Positions 20,718 to 27,543 of a stretch of 27,543 bases of DNA are shown here, one piece after another. The stretch comes from Glomus cerebriforme. Taxonomy: Eukaryota > Glomeromycota > Glomeromycetes > Glomerales > Glomeraceae. The notes beneath the pieces were generated by a model. That model was not told the DNA's origin, searched no databases, and saw nothing but the letters and a program-made list of their open reading frames with translations. Position 1 is the stretch's first letter. Each line of letters starts with the position of its first letter. Both the position numbers and the translations under genes were made by a program. The DNA is taken from contig QKYT01000718.1 of NCBI GenBank assembly GCA_003550305.1, positions 5,127 through 32,669 of the forward strand, written 5' to 3'.

Positions 20718-21977
20718 ATGCAAAGTAATGATGAAGATCATACGAAGTTACGTTATGGAATTCAGACATTGATCCAATCAAAATTGTGCACGTTATGTAC
20801 TTCGGACTGTGTAACGGTTTCCGTTCCCTAGTTTAATATTTGTCTTGACGCATTTTTTTTTGGGATGTACCAAACCGGTTTTGGACCCGGTATTAGATTA
20901 CGAAAACTGGTTTACATTTAAAAACGGATGTAACCGAATAATTCTGGCCAGAATCATGAAAATTTCCAAATAAGGAAATTTTCTAATAAAAAAATAAAAA
21001 GCAATTTGGTTTTTATTTTTTTACCTATAGTTGATTCATAATCACATGATTATCAATATATATTTCTAATTTCTTAATAATTATCATATTTTCTTAATAA
21101 TTTCTCAATAAAGCTATTTTAAGCAATTATACAAAAAATTTTTATAATTCAAAATAAATTGATTGCAACCAATTTGTGTAAAACTGGTTTAAAAATTAAA
21201 ATAATTTAAATTTAATTTAATTTATTTAAATCCAATTTTCAAAAATTACAACCAGTTCTAATAAGTTCTAATCTTAATTAGTTATATATATACATTATTA
21301 TATATCATAATTTTTGATATTTAAAAGATTTTATAATTTTTATAATGTTTGATTTAAAACTTTAAATTCAATTTTTTTAGAGAAAATTTTAAAAATTTTA
21401 CTTATTTATAATATTCTTTTTATAATATTCTTATATATATATAAGTAAATATATGAGCGATACAGTAAATTATTACCAATAAAAATCGAATAAATAATAG
21501 TTAAATCTTGATATACTGTAGTAAATTTTTAATAAAGATATTTTAATTATTTTTAAAGTTTTTTTTTTTTTTTGAAATAATTTGGATCCAGTTAATATAT
21601 TTCTATACCAATTCTATGTATGTACAGTGAAGGATATCACACCATTAATAAATGCTTTAATTTAACAGCAGGATTATGCCCCAACAATTATCCATTGATT
21701 CCATTCCTTGGTATAATTCTCCTATAGATTTGCACCTAATCAAATTATATAAATACTGTTATCACTGNGCGGGTAATGTAAATTTTAAAATTTCAGTCAT
21801 GTTATTCCTTAGAATTATTTCTAATAATTAATTAATCAGGTGTGTATTTTTCCTCTTGAATCACTCTTGAATCACGCGTTTAAAAACAAAAAATTATGTC
21901 TTTTATTTTCACATATACAATATTTTTACATAATTTTCAACCAATATTTTAATATTTATCTTTATTTCAATTACTTT
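20718..21977. other. AT-rich stretch with possible degraded element ends
   Basis: A block near 20864-20940 is rich in ACCGGTTT-like motifs (ACCAAACCGGTTTTGG, AAACTGGTTTAC). Weaker AACTGGTTT and AACCAGTT motifs recur at 21185-21260. This could be an old element with subterminal repeats, but I cannot place its ends. TTCTGGCCAGAATC at about 20942 matches the motif at 6196. Single Ns occur at 21768 and 21978. No gene was recognised. Confidence 0.35.
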
Positions 21978-22295
21978 NCTCACGTGATATTCCGTTAATC
22001 ACCGGAATCACAGGAGGGAATTAGTTTTTGATTTTTGATTTGGTTTAACCTAAAGTATTAATTTTTCAAATTTTTTACTTTTGTTTCTTAAACTCGTACT
22101 AAACTGAAAAACTTGTAATTTATAATTAATTTGATATTTTAGGATTTCATATTTATTAATGTTATTGAGATACTTGGTTTTAAAGATGTAAAAATGCTTT
22201 CATTCTGCTTTGCATCCCTTTGTATTGCTATAGCTTTTGTATAAATAAAGAATTATAACACTATTCTTTACCTTGCAAGTAGTGAAGGATCGGGA

Positions 22296-22567
22296 GAATC
22301 AGAGTTTGGGGATTTTGTGTTGGTGTAGTGGGTAAGTTAGTTCCATCGCTTTATATTCTGACGTGTAAGACACAATTAATGAATTATTACAAATCAAAAT
22401 GTTACTTTCAACTATTCACACTTAAAAATGAGTTTACCTATTTTGGTGGTGAATATCCTCGAGATGGTCCAATTTGAAAAGTAGAAAATTGGAATTTGAA
22501 GCTGTATTAAAAAATTAATCTACACAATAAACAATAGGAAATTTTGTTAAAACAAAAATATTAAGTA
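22296..22567. other. 272-bp segment present only in the right copy
   Basis: The left copy joins GGATCGGGA directly to TATAATTAAA, whereas here 272 bp intervene. There is no target duplication, no terminal repeat and no GT..AG boundary, so it looks like a deletion in the left copy, not an insertion or retained intron. Near 22322-22336 the sequence TGGTGTAGTGGGTA resembles the A box of tRNA-type internal promoters. No matching B box or tRNA fold was seen. Confidence 0.45.
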
Positions 22568-22578
22568 TATAATTAAAT

Positions 22579-23224
22579 TTAACTAGTAAGATCTTTACCT
22601 AAACTCGCCTGAAAGAATTTCGTCAGATGTTTCAATCCTTCTTCCGATCCAGGTCCAGGATATATAATAATATTATATATGATTGTTCAGCACCTATATC
22701 ACTTGTTCCACCCTTTAAATTTGACAGTTTCTTTCCTCTCTCCAAAAGAGCTTAAGAATTTCGAAAAGTTGCAAGGCGATACTATCTATACATTATAGAT
22801 TCAAACTCTTGTTCATTAAATGATGATCCTAAAAACATTGCATTTTAAAAAGTATTGACTAATTACAATACCATTCGTACCGGCTGTAAAATTTTGAGAA
22901 TTGGGTATAACATTTTGTATAATCTAATGCGAAACTAAGAAATTGAAGGCTAAATTGTACGGATGGTGCAGAAGGGCCCAAAATTCCATTATTAAAAATC
23001 GTACCGGTGGTAAAGTCAAATTAATAATTCCTTATTGACCTTCTACCATCAATTGCTTTACGATTAGGAAAAAGAAAATTCAACTTTAGTTATCTTCATA
23101 TAAGTTCAAAACGAGGTACGACATTTGGCAATGATAAGGTTTTTGCTGAGCATTTCTACCAACAAAGAAAGTGACCAAATCAGGGTAAGGTCTTCTATTA
23201 GTTGAGACTTGAGTGAGTTAAAGG
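22579..23224 (-). pseudogene. U1, unassigned multi-exon gene remnant, right copy
   Basis: The segments are the same as in the left copy. Segment a (about 23224-23086) contains PYPDLVTFFVGRNAQQKPYH with one R-to-C change (CGC to TGC). Segment b (23089-22859, 77 codons) contains FNNGILGPSAPSVQFSLQFL with one extra in-frame codon (YTKCYTQF where the left copy has YTKYTQF). Segment c (about 22668-22579) contains PGPGSEEGLKHLTKFFQASL, ending GKDLTS and stop. The internal TAA of segment b and the frame change between a and b are shared with the left copy. I do not recognise the product. No signal peptide or catalytic motif is visible in the part that can be read. Confidence 0.4.
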
Positions 23225-23248
23225 AAGAAAAAAGAATATTTTAAAGGG

Positions 23249-24449
23249 TTGCGCATTTGTTCGATGAACTTCACTTTTTGCCGTTTAGCAACGAAAATTT
23301 TAAGTTAGGTATATATATGCGTGTTGATTTATCCAATTTTGATTCGCCATCACATGTTATCGTATTCGAAGTAGATTATCGTATTTAAAAACTATAAACT
23401 TCACTTAATGAATTTACTCGAAACTCAGAACTATGGAAACCAATTATGTAAAAGAGAAAGTTGAAATATAGTAAAATGCCAACGATTCAAATACAATTGC
23501 CGCAGGTAGATTGTTGATTTAACTTCAACTTTAATGTTAACTTCATAAATAAATTGTAATTTATTTATTTTTTTTCTTTCTTGAGTCTTGACAAGAGTTA
23601 TGCGAGTCTCCAGATCCTTCAAAGATGGTGTCTACAGAGACGCATATCTTGTTGCATTTGGGCGATTAGATATGTCTTTAACTGATGTCTGTAACGGACT
23701 TGTTGAAAACAAATTTTAAATTTTTCAGTTGAGGCAAAAGTACTAAACAGAGTGATGGTATCTATGAACTCTCAAGAAATTACAATTAACGACACCTTTG
23801 GTTTAAAACTCTTTGTTGAGAAATTATGTCGACGAAAAACTATTGGCATTAATCATTGGTAATAATCGCTCAATTGTCAGAATTCAAAGTTCCTGGATCT
23901 ATTTGACGCATGCATTGGTTGTATATTAATTATCAACTTAAAAGTTATGCACCAATACGTTATCTAATCAGAAAAACGATCATGATTCATCAGTTGGAAA
24001 TTTCAGTTCGAATGGGTAAATAATCTCTAGTTTAGACCTTGTGGACAATTGAAACGCTGAATATCAATACTTATGACATATGCAAGGATATTTCTAAATT
24101 GTTTGTGCGATTGTTTTGGAAGGTATTATCGTACATATTGATATATATAATATTTCTTTTCATCCATTTATTTACATGCATAACATTTAACTTAGTATTA
24201 ATTTTTCATTCTTTAAAAATTGTTTTTTTATTGCGGGCACCAAAATTATCTTTAACAACGCAACATTTAATTTTAATTTGTACTTCCATAAACCAGAAAT
24301 TTAAGTTGACAACGAAAATATCCAAAATTTGAAAATATTTAAATGAAATTAAAATCCAAATTATAAATTATAACCGGTTGATAAGTAGATCATATAATAA
24401 TTAGGGGAAGAGATAGCAATTTTACTAAGATTAGATAGATCTAGAATGT
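23249..24449. other. Interval between divergent U1 and U2, right copy only
   Basis: Sequence here is less AT-rich than average. A 52-codon plus-strand run without stops (23707-23862) reads VEAKVLNRVMVSMNSQEITI and KLFVEKLCRRKTIGINHW, preceded by a TTTTTCAG that could be a splice acceptor. It may be an exon of an unknown gene. A second frame at 24039-24332 starts with ETLNINTYDICKDISKLFVR but turns into low-complexity hydrophobic sequence after a possible GTATTA donor at 24121. If U1 and U2 are real genes, this interval holds their promoters and 5' exons. Confidence 0.35.
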
Positions 24450-25073
24450 ATGGAGGAATTGTATCATAATGATAGAAAATTTATGGATAAAAAGGAAGAA
24501 AAGGAAAGAATGCATTATGAAATACAAGCATTGGTTAGATATATTTACCAAGAGAAAAGGAAATAAGAAAAGAAAGAATCGCTAAATTAGAAAAAGAAGG
24601 AAAAACATTTGAAGAAATAGTCCAAAAAAAAAAAGGTTCAGAAATAAGGAATAGTAGAGTTACACGAGATTTTTGTCAAAAAAGAAAGCAAAGTGTGACG
24701 GAAATAATAGAAGAATTACGGAAAAGAGAACAATGGTTAGAAGAAATGCCAATTAACTATTAAGGAAATCGAAAAAGGAAATACTCATTATTTATAAAAG
24801 GAAATGGCATATGACGGAAGAAATAGAAGAATCGAAGAAAGGATACGAATAGGGATTTTAGGGATTTGACAGGAATGGGAAGGGATGAAATAATCGCGGA
24901 AGAAAAATTACAACGATGAATTAAGGAGAGATGCCGAAGTAGAAAGAATTCGAACACGTACTGAGGATGCAGCGAATAATTGAAGGAATTGAAGCTGGAT
25001 TAAGGAGGACGTTAACATTCACTAAAAGAATATAGGTAATTAATAATATTGACAAAAGAACGGGCAATACAAT

Positions 25074-25583
25074 ATGTTAGGGTTAAGGAATGTACGAGAA
25101 AGGGTTCAAGGGATTGAACAAGAATGGCAAAAGAGAACAATGCAGTTGTTTACGAATGATCAAAGAATGCAAGTGGAAACTGCTGTAAGAAGACGACCGG
25201 GATATACAGTATCGGATGAGGAATTATTAGATCGAATGAGAATACTGTATACACAATTAGGAGGAGATTATCAAACAATGAGACCAATATGTACAATATG
25301 TAACGAAATATGAGAGGACCATTAAAGAAGACAAGTACTTTTTAGGCAAGGAGACCAAATAGTGATAAGAGAACATCATCCAATGGGAAGGGAAGAATTG
25401 ATGATTACTAGAGCATGGCATAATAATGAAGAATTCAGAATTTTTAAAGTATTACAATATTTGATTTATCAGGGACATGATAAGTTAAGTAATACTGATA
25501 TTAGATACCAGGTAGGAGGACATTTTAGGCATCATGCAGCGAAAGAACAGTTAGTCAGAGAAATGTCATTCAGATATGGATGA
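25074..25583 (+). pseudogene. U2 segment with CxxC and His cluster
   Basis: The first frame (25074-25313) starts MLGLRNVRERVQGIEQEWQK, contains RRRPGYTVSDEELLDRMRIL, and ends PICTICNEI at TGA. A one-base shift after it gives a frame with one TAA that continues to 25583: RRQVLFRQGDQIVIREHHPM, RAWHNNEEFRIFKVLQYLIY and GGHFRHHAAKEQLVREMSFR. CTIC followed by clustered His (EDH, EHH, HFRHH) is a possible zinc-binding arrangement. That is only a suggestion. No known family was recognised. Confidence 0.45.
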
Positions 25584-25986
25584 TGAAAGAGATACACCTG
25601 TGATAATGGATGATGATAAAATCGAGATTGGTTGTATAATGCAGGATGGAAAAGAGATCCACAACAGATAAATGAGTTTAGGGAAGCAATGACATCTGGA
25701 GTGAGATAGGCAAGATTTGGAGGACCTGCAAGGAGAAGATGAAGACAACGACCAGAAGCATTTACATATGAATATGTGAGAACTTTGATGATAGATCAAG
25801 TTGGTATCAACTGGATCTGATAATGTCAGAATAATACAGTAAATGGCCGAACATAATATTGATGTGTTTGAAACAGAATTTAGGGTATAGTATGCAGAAA
25901 TTATTCGATTTATTAATGACTCTGTAGAGAAATAATTCAAATAAGTAAGTATGATATTACATATGTGATACAAGAATTGAGAAATC

Positions 25987-26292
25987 ATGAAATTTTCGAT
26001 TAATCAAATAAGACAAGGGTTAGTGTTAAGATTTAGCGAAGGGACGACGACAACAACTACTACTACAACAATGCCAATACCACCAGGAGTAACAGGAATG
26101 GAATTAGGAATAGTAGTATTAGCAAATTCAGATAGGTTATTAAATGCGATAAGACAAGAGTATACTGAAGTTAGGGTTGTAACTCCTAGTAATAAAGAAT
26201 GGATTATATATTCATCAGTACCAAATTTATCAGGAGGAAGTACTTTGTTACATTATAATCGAGGAGAATTTACGGTAACACAAATCACTTAA
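25987..26292 (+). CDS. U2 segment with polythreonine run
   Basis: This frame of 101 codons starts MKFSINQIRQGLVLRFSEG. It has nine Thr codons (26045-26071, ACN triplet repeat), then MPIPPGVTGMELGIVVLANS, NAIRQEYTEVRVVTPSNKEW and GGSTLLHYNRGEFTVTQIT, and stops at TAA. The alternating hydrophobic strands (LGIVVLA, VRVV, WIIYSS) look like a beta-rich domain. It is uninterrupted, but it is flanked by broken parts of the same region, so it is probably one domain of U2, not a separate gene. Confidence 0.4.
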   Translation: MKFSINQIRQGLVLRFSEGTTTTTTTTTMPIPPGVTGMELGIVVLANSDRLLNAIRQEYTEVRVVTPSNKEWIIYSSVPNLSGGSTLLHYNRGEFTVTQIT

Positions 26293-26309
26293 GATTTGAT
26301 GGATTTTGA

Positions 26310-26564
26310 TCAGCGGAAGAATTAAGGAGACAGGCAGAATTAAGAGAAGAGGCGCAAAGAAGAAAAGAAGAGCGACTGCAAAGAGAAGCTCAACAAAGAC
26401 AGACTGAACAACAGAAAAGGATACAAGAAGAAGAAGAAGAAAGATTGCGGAATGAAGCGGAAATGTAACGAGTAAGGGAGGAAAGAGAGAGATTACAACG
26501 AGAGACGACAAGTAGTAAAGGGTCTTATAGGCAAGAAATTGATGTATATTTTAGTAAAGTGTAA
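26310..26564 (+). pseudogene. U2 segment, charged coiled coil
   Basis: A plus-strand frame open from 26310 to TAA 26562-26564 with one internal TAA at 26466. It reads AEELRRQAELREEAQRRKEE, REAQQRQTEQQKRIQEEEEE and VREERERLQRETTSSKGSYR. The dense E/R/Q composition with regularly spaced L/A predicts a long helix or coiled coil. The internal TAA sits in a Q-rich context, so CAA to TAA is likely. Coiled coils of this type occur in many unrelated proteins, so it does not identify the family. Confidence 0.45.
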
Positions 26565-27309
26565 CTGAACTGAATGGAATATATAACCTAAAAATACGGT
26601 GTGGTATTGGATATCATGTAATAAAACATAATAGGAAGTGTAGAAAATGAAAATGTATCTGTTAGGGATATTGATCAGATAGTTGAAGTGGAAAATCAAA
26701 GTTATAGAAAAGGATTAGGAGTAATTGAAATGTCACGAAATTGGCTACTAATAGGACTAAATGATATGGTGTAGAATTTGGAAAATTAGCTTAAAGAGCA
26801 ATTTTGGTACTAAATCCGGTATATGTAAGAAGGAATTTGAAAATACAAGAAAGGGATATTGAAGAAGGGGAATTAGAGGAAGAGGACAACGACGAAGAGG
26901 TTAATATTTGGTATTACAAATGCGAGAATTACTTGAACAACATCCAGAATTACAGAAAAATGAACAAATCAATGATGAATTAGGAAAAGTAGGATGGAAC
27001 GTAGGAAATTAGTGAACGAGATAGAAGAATTAGAAAGAAATTTGAAGAACGAAAAAAAATTTGAAAATTTTTAGAAAATCCGGACGAAAGGAATAACAGT
27101 TCGTCGAACAGGGAAAATTAAATCTAATAAAATATCAAAACAATGAAATAATAGTAAAATATATCAGGAAAGGGGACCGCGAATAAGCATTCAAAGCGAA
27201 AAAATTTAGAGATGAAATGGTGGAAATGCACGTATAAATCAGGAAGGGATGACAAAATAGAAGAAAGTATTGGGATGAAAATGAGTGAAGGAGAAGTAAG
27301 AAGATTGAG

Positions 27310-27543
27310 GATACATAGAAAAAGTATTTCCGTATAAGGAACATCCGCTGTTACAAGGAGAATTTAGGAACCAACGGAGAAGTATTAAACAAAGATTTAG
27401 AACAATAGGAGGAGAATCGATCTTGAAACGATTAAAACAACTGAAGGAAAATGAATTAGGATTGAAAATTGGGATATGTGAAAATTTTCGAAAATGTGAA
27501 GAGAAAGGGAATACACAAATGTATCAATTGTTCTTAAGTGATA
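27310..27543 (+). pseudogene. U2 3' segment, open to the window end
   Basis: An uninterrupted frame of 78 codons: GYIEKVFPYKEHPLLQGEF, RSIKQRFRTIGGESILKRL, LKENELGLKIGICENFRKC and TQMYQLFLSD. It lacks the 7-nt change that breaks the same frame in the left copy. The left copy (3243-3495) shows the probable continuation beyond the window. No family was recognised. The CENFRKC pair and basic helices (RLKQLKENE) are the only visible features. Confidence 0.5.

Larger units (their letters stand above)
21978..27543. repeat. Right copy of the large direct duplication (fuller version)
   Basis: This copy contains all shared blocks of the left copy plus segments the left copy lacks: 22296-22567 (272 bp), about 22676-22720, a 12-bp and a 3-bp indel, and 23249-27309 (4061 bp). 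Homology begins at an N (21978) and the window ends at the base matching 3241 of the left copy, just before that copy's N. The unit holds U1 on the minus strand and U2 on the plus strand, arranged divergently. Confidence 0.85.
24450..27543 (+). pseudogene. U2, large unassigned purine-rich coding region, decayed
   Basis: For about 3 kb the plus strand is strongly A+G-rich, and successive frames read as one charged protein broken by stops and frameshifts: 24450-24763 (MEELYHNDRKFMDKKEEKER, then after a shift REQWLEEMPINY), 25074-25583, about 25640-25810 (GWKRDPQQINEFREAMTSGV, FTYEYVRTLMIDQVGINWI), 25987-26292, 26310-26564, about 26637-26770 (ENVSVRDIDQIVEVENQSYR), and 27310-27543 running off the window. 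Many breaks are TGA where CGA fits or TAA/TAG where CAA/CAG fits, suggesting C-to-T decay. I recognise no family. A coiled-coil-forming, possibly Gag-like or structural protein of a mobile element is one option, and a lineage-specific host gene is another. Confidence 0.5.

Noticed and set aside
22322..22400. tRNA gene
   Set aside because: Only an A-box-like motif is present. No B box, anticodon stem or acceptor pairing could be drawn.
22296..22567. Retained intron in the right copy of the duplication
   Set aside because: No placement of the boundary gives GT..AG or CT..AC ends.
24039..24332. 97-codon plus-strand frame
   Set aside because: It starts plausibly but most of it is a low-complexity Ile/Leu/Phe translation of AT-rich DNA, so it was not called as a gene.
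25566..25988. 140-codon minus-strand frame
   Set aside because: It is an antisense shadow of the purine-rich U2 region. Its Ser/Ile/Cys-rich composition is what antisense of GAA/AGA/GGA codons gives.
26248..26511. 87-codon minus-strand hydrophobic frame
   Set aside because: It is antisense to the E/R/Q coiled-coil segment. The apparent membrane protein is an artefact of CTT/CTC/TTC codons.

Overview
The window reads as nuclear DNA of a filamentous fungus, most likely an arbuscular mycorrhizal fungus (Glomeromycotina, Rhizophagus-like). The grounds are strong AT richness, short GT..AG introns of about 70 bp in decayed genes, fragments resembling the large F-box-like family of these fungi, a non-LTR retrotransposon 3' end of the kind common there, and many decayed DNA transposons. 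The organism call is inference. I see no intact conserved gene, no rRNA, no tRNA, no CRISPR and no operon structure. The window is a repeat-rich graveyard of gene fragments and mobile elements.

Layout. 1-960: unassigned, apart from a 237-bp near-perfect palindrome (296-532). 961-3241: left copy of a large direct duplication whose right copy fills 21978-27543. The duplication carries two unassigned, decayed genes in divergent orientation, called here U1 (minus strand) and U2 (plus strand). The left copy is a deletion derivative lacking about 4 kb between them. 4087-4165: remnant of a terminal-inverted-repeat (TIR) element that is complete at 20480-20711. 5023-10535: a multi-exon, stop-riddled, transposase-like gene, interrupted at 7098-8146 by a 5'-truncated LINE with poly-A and a 13-bp target duplication. 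11025-11900: decayed N-terminal fragment of an SMC2-like condensin ATPase. 12088-12885: a non-autonomous hAT element with an 8-bp target duplication and GATCTGA-rich ends. 12956-15493: a TA-flanked pogo/Tc1-mariner-like element, with a minus-strand retroelement nested inside it (13003-14241, 16-bp target duplication, 705 unknown bases). 16314-16741: a pogo-derived MITE that still carries the transposase C-terminus. 17556-19515: three fragments of F-box/leucine-rich-repeat-like genes. 19728-20073: two small overlapping reading frames. The rest is AT-rich sequence in which I recognise nothing.

The most useful results are element boundaries proved by target-site duplications (nested retroelement, LINE, hAT, TIR element, pogo types), the SMC2 fragment, and the unassigned U1/U2 pair. 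U2 is the best candidate for a previously undescribed gene family. It is decayed here, and nothing in the window shows that it is active. The duplication boundaries fall on single N bases and on the window end, so an assembly artefact must be excluded before any biology is read into it.
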